Shown: positions 1 through 8,089, counted from the stretch's first letter. The stretch is 25,593 nt of DNA from DAISLF01 sp964517345 (GCA_964517345.1 CAZFBZ010000021.1:1-25593); one strand, 5' to 3'. Numbers and translations: made by a program. Notes: generated by a model from the letters alone, not told the origin.

Positions 1-1440
1 CTCGAGGTGGTGCGCATCATCAATGAGCCCACGGCTGCGGCGCTCGCGTATGGTCTGGACAAAGGCCACAGCCAGAAGGTGGTCGTCTACGACCTCGGCG
101 GCGGCACGTTCGACGTGTCGGTGCTGGAACTCGGTGATGGCGTGTTCGAAGTGATCTCCACGAACGGCGACACGCACCTCGGCGGCGATGACTTCGACAG
201 CGAGATCATCCTGTGGCTGCTTGAGGAATTCAAAAAGGACCAGGGAATCGACCTGAGCAAAGACAAGATCGCCATCCAGCGCCTCAAGGAGGCAGCGGAG
301 AAGGCGAAGATCGAGCTCAGCTCGGCCACCGATACCGAGATCAACCTGCCATTCATCACGGCGGATGCCTCTGGCCCCAAGCACCTGAATCTGCGCCTCA
401 GCCGCGCCAAGCTGGAAGCCCTCGTCGCCACGCTCATCCAGAAGACCGTCGGCCCCTGCGAGGCAGCGCTGAAGGACGCCAAGCTCTCCAAGAACGAGAT
501 CAACGAAGTGGTGCTGGTGGGAGGCATGACACGCATGCCGGCCGTCGTCGCCAAAGTGAAGGAGTTGTTCGGCAAAGACCCGCACCAGGGCGTGAACCCC
601 GACGAGGTTGTCGCAATCGGCGCGGCCATTCAGGCGGGCGTCATGGGCGGCGACATCGACAAAGACATCGTGCTCGTTGACGTCACGCCGCTCTCCATGG
701 GCATCGAGACGCTCGGCGGCGTCGCGACCAAGCTGATCGAGCGCAACAGCAAGATCCCCACGAGCAAGAGCCAGGTCTTCTCGACCGCCGCAGATAACCA
801 GACCTCCGTGGAGATCCACGTCGTGCAGGGCGAGCGCGAGTTCGCCAAAGATAACAAGTCGCTCGGCCGCTTCATTCTCGACGGCATTCTCGCGGCCCCC
901 CGCGGCCTGCCGCAGATCGAAGTCAGCTTTGATCTGGATACGAACGGCATCCTGAGCGTCCGCGCCAAAGACAAGGGCACGGGCAAGGAGCAGCACATCA
1001 CCATCCAGGGCTCCACGGGTCTCAGCAAAGATGAGGTGGAGAAGATGCGCAAGGACGCCGAGATCAACGCCGAGGACGACCGCAAGAAGCGCGAGGCCAT
1101 CGACGCGCGCAACCAGGCTGACGCCCTCGTGTTCACGCTGGAGAAACAGATGCGCGAGTACGACAAGCAGATCCCGGACGCCACAAAGAAGAAGGTCAAC
1201 GACAAGATCAACGAACTCAAAGAGCTTCTGAAGAAAGAGGATGCATCCGCCGACGATCTGAAGAAGGCGACGGAGGCCCTCGGCACCGAAGCGCAGGAGA
1301 TCGGCAAGGTCGTCTACGAGGAAGCCCAGAAGAAGAACCAGGCCCAGACCGACGCTTCCAAGGGCGGCGCCAAGGACAAGAAAGACGACGTGAAGGAGGC
1401 CGAGGTTGTCGACGACAAGGACGAGGAGAAAAAGGAGTGA
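1..1440 (+). CDS. dnaK: Chaperone protein DnaK (Hsp70), 5'-truncated by window edge
   Basis: ATP-dependent Hsp70 chaperone of the cytoplasm, which works with DnaJ and GrpE in protein folding. The frame is open from base 1, so the first M at position 7 is internal. The first visible residues (RIINEPTAAALAYGLDK) match the Hsp70 ATPase domain near E. coli residue 170, so about 165 N-terminal residues lie outside the window. Visible next are the phosphate-binding DLGGGTFDVS motif, the adenosine-side VLVGGMTRMP motif, the VDVTPLSMGIET linker and substrate-domain start, and the beta-sandwich (NGILSVRAKDKGTGKE). A helical lid follows, and then an acidic Lys/Asp/Glu tail ending DEEKKE, typical of bacterial DnaK. 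A hairpin follows the stop codon. Family assignment is certain. grpE and dnaJ are not in this window, so operon membership cannot be judged. Confidence 0.98.
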   Translation, partial: LEVVRIINEPTAAALAYGLDKGHSQKVVVYDLGGGTFDVSVLELGDGVFEVISTNGDTHLGGDDFDSEIILWLLEEFKKDQGIDLSKDKIAIQRLKEAAEKAKIELSSATDTEINLPFITADASGPKHLNLRLSRAKLEALVATLIQKTVGPCEAALKDAKLSKNEINEVVLVGGMTRMPAVVAKVKELFGKDPHQGVNPDEVVAIGAAIQAGVMGGDIDKDIVLVDVTPLSMGIETLGGVATKLIERNSKIPTSKSQVFSTAADNQTSVEIHVVQGEREFAKDNKSLGRFILDGILAAPRGLPQIEVSFDLDTNGILSVRAKDKGTGKEQHITIQGSTGLSKDEVEKMRKDAEINAEDDRKKREAIDARNQADALVFTLEKQMREYDKQIPDATKKKVNDKINELKELLKKEDASADDLKKATEALGTEAQEIGKVVYEEAQKKNQAQTDASKGGAKDKKDDVKEAEVVDDKDEEKKE

Positions 1441-1456
1441 TGACTATGCGTTTTTT

Positions 1457-1493
1457 GCGCAAAGAGACTGGCCATAAGCCCGTCTCTTTGTGC
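1457..1493 (+). terminator. Hairpin terminator after dnaK
   Basis: A 12-bp stem (1457-1468 with 1482-1493, one G-U pair) closes a 13-nt loop that holds a further GGC/GCC mini-stem. Only a weak T stretch (TTAAATT) follows, but a T6 run lies just before the hairpin, so it could also act on the minus strand as a hairpin followed by A residues. The -35 of the next gene begins 6 nt after the stem, so the structure insulates dnaK from its neighbour. Confidence 0.65.
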
Positions 1494-1498
1494 TTAAA

Positions 1499-1526
1499 TT
1501 GACAATTTGGAAGCGATAGATAGATT
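1499..1526 (+). promoter_or_regulatory. Promoter of the 1534 gene; predicts a leaderless mRNA
   Basis: TTGACA (1499-1504), a 16-nt spacer, then TAGATT (1521-1526). Only 7 nt (ACCGCCC) separate the -10 box from the ATG at 1534, so transcription should start at or next to the start codon. Sequence and geometry are almost identical to the promoter at 2168. Confidence 0.8.
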
Positions 1527-1533
1527 ACCGCCC

Positions 1534-2166
1534 ATGTCCGAAACGCCCTCAGGATCGACACTCGTCAACGGCGCGAACAGAAAAGCCAAAGAGTATGCCG
1601 ATGCAGAAGCGGAGCGCATCGGTACCAATCCGGCGCTGTGTGATCAGGTCGTCGAACTCTTCACCATCCAGCGCCTCACCACGCACGAAATTCTGGATCG
1701 GCTGCGCGACGTGCTCGGCCTGAGTGAAACCGCCAAAGTTGCGACGAACCTCGGCATCATCCAGCGCGTGATCCACGCAAAAGTAGACGTAGCGCTGCGC
1801 GCGGAGATCTACGGCGGGCACCGCAGCGCAATCAGCACGCGCGTCCAACCCGCCATAGCCAAAGGACGCCGAAAGTACCAGGAGGAGCAGCAGGGGAGAG
1901 TGGTTTTCAGCGATGAGGAAACTCTCGAGCTGGTGGCACTTGCGGAAATGTCCGTGATGCAAATCACTCCAGGTCGCTGTGACCCGCAGAAACTCGCGGA
2001 TGCAATGAACCTGCGCTTTGACACGAAGCGCTTCACCTACGAGAACTGCAAACAGAAGCTGGCAAACTACCGCCATGCCCAGAAGAAAAAGCTCGGACTG
2101 CCGATGCGCACAAAAAAGAAAAAAGGTGCTTGTGCTGAGAAGGTGGCAGAGGCTGCTGTTGCATAA
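1534..2166 (+). CDS. Unknown protein, possible Myb/SANT-like DNA-binding segment
   Basis: A 210-aa soluble protein; I do not recognise a named family. The ATG at 1534 (MSETPSGS) is chosen over the in-frame upstream start at 1507 because a promoter -10 box occupies 1521-1526. The first half is helical (VVELFTIQRLTTHEILDRLR), with a possible helix-turn-helix. Residues of roughly 130-185 (FSDEETLELVALAEMS, then KRFTYENCKQKLANYRHAQ) resemble the spacing of acidic and aromatic residues in Myb/SANT-like DNA-binding repeats. The C-terminus is Lys-rich (TKKKKG) and ends Ala-rich. No signal peptide or membrane segment is seen. A nucleic-acid-binding or regulatory role is plausible but inferred. It sits between dnaK and a TPR-like gene that has the same promoter design, which suggests the pair is co-expressed. 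Confidence 0.75.
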   Translation: MSETPSGSTLVNGANRKAKEYADAEAERIGTNPALCDQVVELFTIQRLTTHEILDRLRDVLGLSETAKVATNLGIIQRVIHAKVDVALRAEIYGGHRSAISTRVQPAIAKGRRKYQEEQQGRVVFSDEETLELVALAEMSVMQITPGRCDPQKLADAMNLRFDTKRFTYENCKQKLANYRHAQKKKLGLPMRTKKKKGACAEKVAEAAVA

Positions 2167-2167
2167 A

Positions 2168-2195
2168 TTGACAAAGATGACACAATAGCTAGATT
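2168..2195 (+). promoter_or_regulatory. Promoter of the 2203 gene; predicts a leaderless mRNA
   Basis: TTGACA (2168-2173), a 16-nt spacer, then TAGATT (2190-2195), with 7 nt (AGCCGCC) to the ATG at 2203. The -35 starts one base after the upstream TAA. It has the same hexamers, spacer length and start distance as the promoter at 1499. Confidence 0.8.
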
Positions 2196-2202
2196 AGCCG
2201 CC

Positions 2203-2880
2203 ATGGATTCAGCGGAACGACAGCGCCGGGAACTGGCGAACAACGATCGGACAGTCGAGTTGTGGCCGGTGCTAAGCCATGAACGCAACCGCGAAGTGTT
2301 CGGCATGCAGGACCTTGGTGATATCCCAAAGCGCGTCCGCCTTCGCCTGCAGGCGCTGATGAACGGCCATGTGCCAATCGCCCGGCAGGCCTGGCAGGCG
2401 ATGAGCGCAGGCAACTTCGACGAAGCTCAGAGGCTGTTCGAGGCTTGCCTCCAGGACGGAGCAAACTTCGCGGATGACCGCTTCTTTTCCGTCCATTGGG
2501 GACTGGGTGACATCGCTCTGCGACAGGGCGACCAGCAGGCTGCGCTCCGTGCATTCCAGGTCGCCCTCCAAAGCTACAACAGCCGTGCCCGCGAGTCGCA
2601 CTACCTGCAGTACATCGAGCTCTTTCTGGTGCTGTATCCGGCGCAGGAAAGCGCGGCGGCTGCCATTGCGTGTCACGGGCTGCGCGCCATCGGCTGCTGG
2701 AATGAGGGCAAGCCTCTTGCCCAGGGACACACCGGCCCGGGAGCTGAGTTATATCGCCTGTACTGCAGCCTGGAACTCCACCGGACGGGTGAATCACGGC
2801 CCGGACCCATCGGCGTTCTCGCGGGCAGGCCTGGCATCAACCGGGTAGCGACAAATGTGCTACAGGAAGGGCTGAACTGA
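2203..2880 (+). CDS. TPR-like helical repeat protein of unknown function
   Basis: A 225-aa protein without signal peptide or membrane segment, probably cytoplasmic. Residues about 55-150 form helical pairs of tetratricopeptide style: AWQAMSAGNFDEAQRLFEACL, then WGLGDIALRQGDQQAALRAFQVAL. These carry the usual small residue/Gly/Ala pattern of TPR helices A and B. TPRs mediate protein-protein contacts, so an adaptor or regulator role is likely, but no partner is evident. The C-terminal 80 residues are less regular and rich in Gly and Arg. The ATG is fixed by the promoter 7 nt upstream. No terminator is visible before the AT-rich promoter region that follows. Confidence 0.75.
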   Translation: MDSAERQRRELANNDRTVELWPVLSHERNREVFGMQDLGDIPKRVRLRLQALMNGHVPIARQAWQAMSAGNFDEAQRLFEACLQDGANFADDRFFSVHWGLGDIALRQGDQQAALRAFQVALQSYNSRARESHYLQYIELFLVLYPAQESAAAAIACHGLRAIGCWNEGKPLAQGHTGPGAELYRLYCSLELHRTGESRPGPIGVLAGRPGINRVATNVLQEGLN

Positions 2881-2882
2881 AA

Positions 2883-2929
2883 TTCAGAGTTTGCGCTATT
2901 TTGCTTATAATATATTTTTATAGTATAAT
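2883..2929 (+). promoter_or_regulatory. AT-rich tandem promoters for the Cys-rich secreted protein
   Basis: Two perfect TATAAT boxes (2906-2911 and 2924-2929) each have a 17-nt spacer to a -35-like hexamer: TTCAGA (2883-2888) and TTGCTT (2901-2906). The second box would give a leader of about 18 nt before the ATG at 2955. The block is much more AT-rich than the surrounding DNA. Confidence 0.65.
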
Positions 2930-2954
2930 AATATTAATACCCACATCGTTCTCT

Positions 2955-4523
2955 ATGATCACATCCCGTCACGGCCGTACGGTCGTCGTAACCCTCGCTG
3001 CGTTGGTGTTCACGGTCGGAATCCTGGGAGCGCAGACGGGAACGCCGTTGCAAACGAATGCCGACCTGTGGGACTTTTTCTGGTGGAATAATGACGACAG
3101 GGGAATTCGTCTGGATGAAGAGGCTCCGCAGATCGAAACACTGCAGGATTCTCCGGCGGAGTTCTTCCTGCAGGACATCGAGGAATCGATGCGGGAGTCG
3201 CCCCAGGAAGAATTTCCGATGATTGAGATGTATCAGGCAGCTCCCGATACCGCGGAACAAACGGAATGGGCGAATGAGGGAATGCAGACGCCGATGGAAC
3301 TTGATGAGATCAGAATGAGCCAGCCGGAAGACCTGTCCGCCTCGTCTTCGTCCGAGGCATCGTCTGAATCGTCTTCCGAGGCATCGTCCGAGCCGGCGAT
3401 GAATGCGCCGGTGGATCCGTTCATGCCGATGCCGGGATCTTCTTCGTCGGAATCATCCTCCGCCGAATCCACGTCTTCAGAATCGTCTTCCGCTGAGCAG
3501 ACCGCTTCATCGTCATCGTTCGCGCCGACACTGATCGCACCCCTCCCACCCGAGGATCCACCGAAACCGGGAATGGTCATCACGATTCCCACAGAATGTG
3601 TCGTGTGTGAGTACCAAGAGACCTCAAACTGCAAATCTGCAGAGACCCGTGCCGCGTGTCAGGCGCTCAACGACGGCTTCGACGACGAATGCGTCTTCAC
3701 CAACGGCGCCTGCGTGAACCAGTTCGAGCAGGCCTGCCGCACGTCGCTGGCCGGCGTGGAAGGGGCAATCATCCAGCCCGCGAGCCGCGAGCCGGCTCAG
3801 GGAGTCGATCTGTCTTCCTGCACGTCCATCACGCGGTCGTACATGGGTCACAGCGGACCGGCACTGTGCTCCGATCAGGCCAAGGATGCCATGCGCTGCC
3901 TGACAAAGGCTCCGTCGTGCTCGTCACTGACATGGATCAATGAGGGCTGCCAGACCTTCAAGAATCTTGATGAGGCCGACAAATGGGCTCAATGGCTGAG
4001 CGATCGGCTGCCCCAGGGTGCAAGAGTGGTGCTCAAGGGCAATCAGGCCGAGGCAAACCCGGATGTCTGCACGTCGTATGTGTCATACGAGATCACGTGT
4101 GACGCCGTCATAACATCCTACGGTGCCTGCCATGCGGCAAACAGCGCCTGCTTCCGCGAGGGCCGCGCGCAGGGCGAAGTCATCCGCTGCACAGCGACTG
4201 GAGGCGAGGTGAGCAGCGAAATCTGCTGTGCAGACAACACATGGCATTCCGGCTCGGACGAATCCGCCTGCCCGGCTCCGCAAGTCGCCTACGGAACCTG
4301 CACGGAATCCGCCTGGCACTTCCTGTGCGCGAACGCGGTGGAAACGGCGCGCTGGCACCGTGACCGTTGTCTGGAGCAGCAGCGGACAGCCTGCACCCAG
4401 AACGGAGGTCAGTTCCGGCCCGACTTTTACTGCCAGGAACGCGAATCCGCGATAACCCTCGGCTGCATGGGCTTTTCCGGCTGCGGCTGGAGCTGCACCA
4501 CGTACAGCAGAACGACCAACTGA
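2955..4523 (+). CDS. Secreted Cys-rich protein with acidic Ser-rich linker
   Basis: A 522-aa exported protein of unknown function. The ATG at 2955 is chosen because it opens a clean signal peptide (MITSRHGR, a hydrophobic VVVTLAALVFTVGIL core, cleavage near LGAQ); an in-frame TTG at 2901 lies inside the promoter. Residues about 30-130 are acidic and rich in Trp, Glu and Asp. Residues about 130-195 form a Ser-rich acidic linker (SSSSEASSESSSEASSE). By my count the remaining part contains 28 cysteines and the region before the linker contains none, which suggests a disulfide-bonded extracellular domain. Serines use mixed TCN codons, so the linker is unlikely to be a simple slippage repeat. A related layout occurs in the protein at 15121-16203. 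It ends 27 nt before a strong terminator. Likely a surface or adhesion-type protein; function unknown. Confidence 0.85.
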   Translation: MITSRHGRTVVVTLAALVFTVGILGAQTGTPLQTNADLWDFFWWNNDDRGIRLDEEAPQIETLQDSPAEFFLQDIEESMRESPQEEFPMIEMYQAAPDTAEQTEWANEGMQTPMELDEIRMSQPEDLSASSSSEASSESSSEASSEPAMNAPVDPFMPMPGSSSSESSSAESTSSESSSAEQTASSSSFAPTLIAPLPPEDPPKPGMVITIPTECVVCEYQETSNCKSAETRAACQALNDGFDDECVFTNGACVNQFEQACRTSLAGVEGAIIQPASREPAQGVDLSSCTSITRSYMGHSGPALCSDQAKDAMRCLTKAPSCSSLTWINEGCQTFKNLDEADKWAQWLSDRLPQGARVVLKGNQAEANPDVCTSYVSYEITCDAVITSYGACHAANSACFREGRAQGEVIRCTATGGEVSSEICCADNTWHSGSDESACPAPQVAYGTCTESAWHFLCANAVETARWHRDRCLEQQRTACTQNGGQFRPDFYCQERESAITLGCMGFSGCGWSCTTYSRTTN

Positions 4524-4549
4524 GCGGGAATTTGGTTGCAAACATAAAG

Positions 4550-4579
4550 AGAGGCGCTACTCTACGCGCCTCTTTTTTT
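4550..4579 (+). terminator. Rho-independent terminator of the Cys-rich gene
   Basis: A perfect 8-bp stem (AGAGGCGC 4550-4557 with GCGCCTCT 4566-4573), an 8-nt loop, and a T7 run (4573-4579). It ends only 6 nt before the ATG at 4586. Confidence 0.9.
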
Positions 4580-4585
4580 CTCCCT

Positions 4586-5707
4586 ATGCCCCCGAAGCTC
4601 CCGCCCTTCCTGACACCCGGCCATCCGTTCGTCGACAACGACGTCCATGAGGACGTGCAGGCGGCGACGGGCGGCGATCTGTCGCGCTTCCGCCAGACCT
4701 CGGTGATCGTGCATGGACAGACCCCGCGCGCGATCGACGACTGTCTCGCGCAAACGGCCTTCGGCGTGAAGCGTCTGAAGATCCATTCGCAAAGCGCCAC
4801 GGCGCGCCCGGATCTGGACGATGTCGTCATCGCCGCCGGGTCTCATGGTGTGGATGCGTACATCGGCGGTGGCGTGATGGAGGATGCGATCCGCGGCGAC
4901 CGCGTCGGGGCGACAGTGAAGGAAATGCAGCGTCTGGGCATCCACACCGTCGAGCTCTCGGACAGCGAGGGGGATCTGCGCAGACGGGATTTGCGCGATG
5001 TGATCCGCAGACTGCGCGCGGAATTCGATACGCTGCTGCTGGAGATCGGCCCCAAGTCTTCCGGAGCGGTCGTCACACAGCAGTGGATCGACGATATGAA
5101 GCGCGCGCTGGACGCCGGCGCGGACGCCGTGGTGCTGGAAGGCGGAGGAGGGGGCAACTGCGGTGTCTACGACGAGAACGGCAGCGCCCGGTCGCTGCTT
5201 GTCGCCCGCCTGATCCAGGAAGCCGGACCGGACGCGCATAAGCTGCTGATCGAAGCAGCGCGTCCCACGCAGCAGACGCTCTGGACGCATGGGCTGGGCT
5301 GGGACACCCCCATGGGGAATGTCATCCTGGATCCAAGCCTGCTGGAAAGCCTCTCTCGCCTGCGCCTCGCGGCTCTCAGGCGCGACCGGAGGAACGAAGT
5401 CATCGCAGCAAGAACCGCGCTGTTGTCCCTGCTTCAGGGCGTAAGCGCCGCTGCCGCTGCTCGGGGCATTCCTTTCGATTCCCTCGTAAACGATATCAAT
5501 CCGTCAGCGATCCACGTCGGCGATGCCGACGCGATTGATCGCGTAGCACGTGAGCTCGTCACGCACATTGATTCGGGCCGCTGGAGAATGAGCGCTCAGG
5601 CGCAGATCAGCAGCACAATCGGTGCCATTATGGACCTTATGGGCGGACGCTCGCCGTTCGGATTCAGAGCCGACGGCTACGATGATGATGACGATGATGA
5701 GCGCTGA
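4586..5707 (+). CDS. Phosphosulfolactate synthase-like (ComA family) protein
   Basis: A 373-aa predicted TIM barrel. In ComA/YitD-type enzymes the reaction joins sulfite to phosphoenolpyruvate to make phosphosulfolactate. Matches to the family run in order: VKRLKIHSQSA (61-71), AYIGGGVMEDAI (91-102), LGIHTVELSDSEGDL (117-131), LLLEIGPKSSG (150-160), W-x8-ALDAGADAVVLEG (167-186), KLLIEAARPTQQTLW (219-233) and GNVILDPSLLESLSRLR (244-260). It differs from classical members in an N-terminal extension of about 55 residues, a glycine-rich GGGGGNCG loop where the family usually has an E-x-R-E-S-G type motif, and an Asp-rich tail (YDDDDDDER). The substrate may therefore differ. The ATG at 4586 is the first start after the upstream terminator. 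It is convergent with GAPDH, 6 nt apart. No other sulfolactate or coenzyme M genes are near. Confidence 0.7.
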   Translation: MPPKLPPFLTPGHPFVDNDVHEDVQAATGGDLSRFRQTSVIVHGQTPRAIDDCLAQTAFGVKRLKIHSQSATARPDLDDVVIAAGSHGVDAYIGGGVMEDAIRGDRVGATVKEMQRLGIHTVELSDSEGDLRRRDLRDVIRRLRAEFDTLLLEIGPKSSGAVVTQQWIDDMKRALDAGADAVVLEGGGGGNCGVYDENGSARSLLVARLIQEAGPDAHKLLIEAARPTQQTLWTHGLGWDTPMGNVILDPSLLESLSRLRLAALRRDRRNEVIAARTALLSLLQGVSAAAAARGIPFDSLVNDINPSAIHVGDADAIDRVARELVTHIDSGRWRMSAQAQISSTIGAIMDLMGGRSPFGFRADGYDDDDDDER

Positions 5708-5713
5708 ACCTGC

Positions 5714-6721
5714 TCAGAGCTTCGACCCGACGTATGCGGCCAGCTCGACGATGCGATTGCTGTAGCCCCACTCGTTGTCATACCAGCCGAACGCTTTCAC
5801 CAGCGTGCCGTCGATGACATCAGTCAGCTGCGTATCAATGATGCAGCTGTGCGGATTGCCGACAAAGTCTTTCAGGACCAGCGGGCGGTCCTCGCAAGCC
5901 AGAATGTTCTTCATCGGACCCTTCGCAGCGGCTTTGAACGCGGCATTCACCTCTTCTTTGGTTGTCTCTTTCTCGGTGACGACCGTGAGATCGGTGATGC
6001 TGCCGGTCGGCGTGGGCACGCGGATCGAGACGCCGTTGAGCTTGCCCGCGAGCTCCGGAACCACGAGGCCGATGGCCTTGGCGGCGCCCGTGCTGGTCGG
6101 GACGATGTTTACCGCAGCGGCGCGGGCGCGGCGCAGGTCATTGTGCGGGAGGTCGAGGAGGTTCTGGTCGTTGGTGTAGCTATGGATCGTCGTCATCAGA
6201 CCCGAAACGATGCCGAAAGAATCATTGAGCACCTTCGCCATCGGCGCGAGGCAGTTCGTGGTGCAGGACGCGTTACTGATGATGTCCATCTTCTTGGGAT
6301 CATACGTCTCGTGGTTCACACCGATGCAGAATGTGCCATCGACTTTGTCCTTTCCCGGAGCGGAAATAATAACCTTCCTGGCACCGGCCTTGAGATGGAG
6401 CGCCGCATCGTCGCGCTTGGTGAAGCGTCCGGTGCACTCCAGCACCACGTCGACCTTCAGCTCCTTGTGGGGGAGCGTCGCCGGATCCTTGGAGGCAGTG
6501 ATGCGGATGGGGCCCTGCTTCGTGGAGAGCAATCCGTCCTTAAAGCACGCCTCGCCGCAATCGTAGTGTCCGTAGGTGGAATCAAACTCGAAGAGATGCG
6601 CGAGCGTCGCGCCGTCCGTGAGATCATTGATGAGAACCACATGCACATCCGGGTGGCTTTCCTGGATGATGCGCAGTGCCTGGCGTCCGATGCGCCCGAA
6701 TCCGTTGATCGCGATGTTCAT
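5714..6721 (-). CDS. gap: Glyceraldehyde-3-phosphate dehydrogenase, type I
   Basis: A 335-aa cytoplasmic glycolytic enzyme that oxidises glyceraldehyde 3-phosphate to 1,3-bisphosphoglycerate with NAD+. The Rossmann motif INGFGRIGRQALR is at residues 4-16, with Asp33 (INDLTD) at the position that favours NAD. The catalytic cysteine is C153 in the signature ASCTTNCLAP. Further hallmarks are TTIHSYTNDQNLLDLPH, the RRARAAAVNIVPTSTGAAKA phosphate loop and the C-terminal WYDNEWGYSNR motif. Length equals the family norm. The ATG at 6721 (MNIAINGFG) is chosen over the longer reading frame because homologues start there and a promoter -10 lies at 6753-6758. No other glycolytic gene is adjacent. Confidence 0.97.
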   Translation of the reverse strand: MNIAINGFGRIGRQALRIIQESHPDVHVVLINDLTDGATLAHLFEFDSTYGHYDCGEACFKDGLLSTKQGPIRITASKDPATLPHKELKVDVVLECTGRFTKRDDAALHLKAGARKVIISAPGKDKVDGTFCIGVNHETYDPKKMDIISNASCTTNCLAPMAKVLNDSFGIVSGLMTTIHSYTNDQNLLDLPHNDLRRARAAAVNIVPTSTGAAKAIGLVVPELAGKLNGVSIRVPTPTGSITDLTVVTEKETTKEEVNAAFKAAAKGPMKNILACEDRPLVLKDFVGNPHSCIIDTQLTDVIDGTLVKAFGWYDNEWGYSNRIVELAAYVGSKL

Positions 6722-6752
6722 GGAAGAAGGGGAAGAGGAACCGCTTTTGCTC

Positions 6753-6780
6753 ACTATACCACGAACCTCCGGACGCAAAA
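6753..6780 (-). promoter_or_regulatory. Probable gap promoter
   Basis: Minus strand TTTTGC (6775-6780), a 16-nt spacer, TATAGT (6753-6758). The leader is about 25 nt, pyrimidine-rich, with no Shine-Dalgarno-like sequence before the ATG at 6721. Confidence 0.5.
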
Positions 6781-6789
6781 CACCGTGCA

Positions 6790-8052
6790 TCAGGCCGCCT
6801 TCAGGAGTTCTTTGATGTGTTTCGTCGCCTTGTCGCGCGCCAGATCGCCCGTGGCTGCGAGCAGCGTGTGTGCATACGCCGCATCCGAAACATCTTCGCT
6901 CTCGATTCTGTAGAAATCGCTTTTGCCGTAGACGCCGGGTTTGACCGTGGGACCCGCAAGAATACCGGCATGCCGCGGATCGTGGTTGCGTCCGTAGTTA
7001 TTGAGCGTGTTGGTCTGGGGCTTGCCGGTGCGGCCGAACTCGCCCCGGGCGCTGATGATGAGGCGGTCACCGTACTCCTCGATGAGCGCGGCCAGCGCCT
7101 GATCCATGAACGGCGCACGGATGCCGAAGCGGCGCTGCATTTCGTCGTGGTGATCCCAATCACCGGTTTCGACGACCACAAGCTTCACGTTTCCCTTCTG
7201 CGGATCGGCGAGCTGGCCCGCAAGACTGAACAGGCGCCCATACGGATGATCGCCGTAGCGCCGCATGCGCCCGCGCTTGACCATCGGATCGGCATCGGCG
7301 AAAGCATCAGTGAGACCTCTGGTGAGAATCGCATACGCGCGCTTGTAATGATCGGCCATGCGTTCGACCTGATCACCTCCGAATCGCGCGGTGTCGAGTT
7401 TGGCCCGCAGTGCCATGCGTTCATCGAGGTTGGGCGGTTTCTCGCCGACGGCGCACAGATAGTCTTTCTTGTCTTCGTCCCAGAGTACCTCCAGCGCCTC
7501 ACTGAGCAGCAATTGCTTACGCTCCGGCTCCATGAGCGGACGAACACCGGGTGCGACGCCGTCGACGTAACGCAGCCCCTGTGTCGATCCCAGAACATCC
7601 CGGAACAGATGGGTTGCACCGGTATTCAGCCAGTCCTTGTACGCGGTGTCGTGCGATCCGTAACTGGTCGCCTTCATCGCCGTCATCAGCATGAACTTGT
7701 CGTCAATGCCCGCCATTTTTGGGAAGTGCTCGCCGAAGAAGCGCTTGCTCTTGGTTTCCACCGGTTTGAAGGGTCCGCGGACTTCATCCGGCGCGCCGCG
7801 GCGGTAGTCCCAGGAATCGAGCTGACTCATGCCGCCGGTCAGGATGACCAGAATTAGATTGCGCGCCTTGGCCGTTTCGACGGCTACGGCTTTTGCAGGC
7901 GACGCCTGAGCTTCTCCAAATCCGGGCAACAGGTACTCCAGAAGAGCGCTGGCCGCCACTCCCGCGCCCAGTCGCAAGATCCCGCGCCGGGTCGGGCGAT
8001 CGATCAGCCGTTTGCCGTCTTTCATCGCATGGGGTGTGTGCAGGAGTCCCAT
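6790..8052 (-). CDS. DUF1501 family protein with Tat-type signal (downstream paralogue)
   Basis: A 420-aa protein of the DUF1501 family (alkaline-phosphatase/sulfatase-like fold, biochemical role not established), probably exported. The N-terminus has a twin-arginine-like segment (RPTRRGILRLGAG) followed by a weakly hydrophobic stretch (VAASALLEYLLPGFG) and an Ala-rich cleavage region (EAQA). Family motifs are LILVILTGGMSQLDSWDYR (residues about 65-85) and, near the C-terminus, SARGEFGRTGKPQTN followed by GRNHDPRHA. The ATG at 8052 is supported by a -10-like TAGATA 8 nt upstream; an alternative ATG lies at 8025. It is the second of two tandem DUF1501 genes on the minus strand, each with its own promoter-like sequence. 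The family is abundant in Planctomycetes; here it stands without the cytochrome or DUF1800 partners often seen beside it. Confidence 0.85.
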   Translation of the reverse strand: MGLLHTPHAMKDGKRLIDRPTRRGILRLGAGVAASALLEYLLPGFGEAQASPAKAVAVETAKARNLILVILTGGMSQLDSWDYRRGAPDEVRGPFKPVETKSKRFFGEHFPKMAGIDDKFMLMTAMKATSYGSHDTAYKDWLNTGATHLFRDVLGSTQGLRYVDGVAPGVRPLMEPERKQLLLSEALEVLWDEDKKDYLCAVGEKPPNLDERMALRAKLDTARFGGDQVERMADHYKRAYAILTRGLTDAFADADPMVKRGRMRRYGDHPYGRLFSLAGQLADPQKGNVKLVVVETGDWDHHDEMQRRFGIRAPFMDQALAALIEEYGDRLIISARGEFGRTGKPQTNTLNNYGRNHDPRHAGILAGPTVKPGVYGKSDFYRIESEDVSDAAYAHTLLAATGDLARDKATKHIKELLKAA

Positions 8053-8060
8053 GCTCCGTA

Positions 8061-8089
8061 TATCTACGCCTTTGTCGCGGGACTGCCAT
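8061..8089 (-). promoter_or_regulatory. Candidate promoter, DUF1501 gene at 8052
   Basis: Minus strand ATGGCA (8084-8089), 17-nt spacer, TAGATA (8061-8066), then 8 nt to the ATG. The geometry fits the leaderless set; the -35 is only a partial match. Confidence 0.45.

Noticed and set aside
4367..4585. Upstream extension of the ComA-like frame
   Set aside because: It overlaps the 3' end of the Cys-rich gene and the terminator, and is out of family; the ATG at 4586 is a better start.
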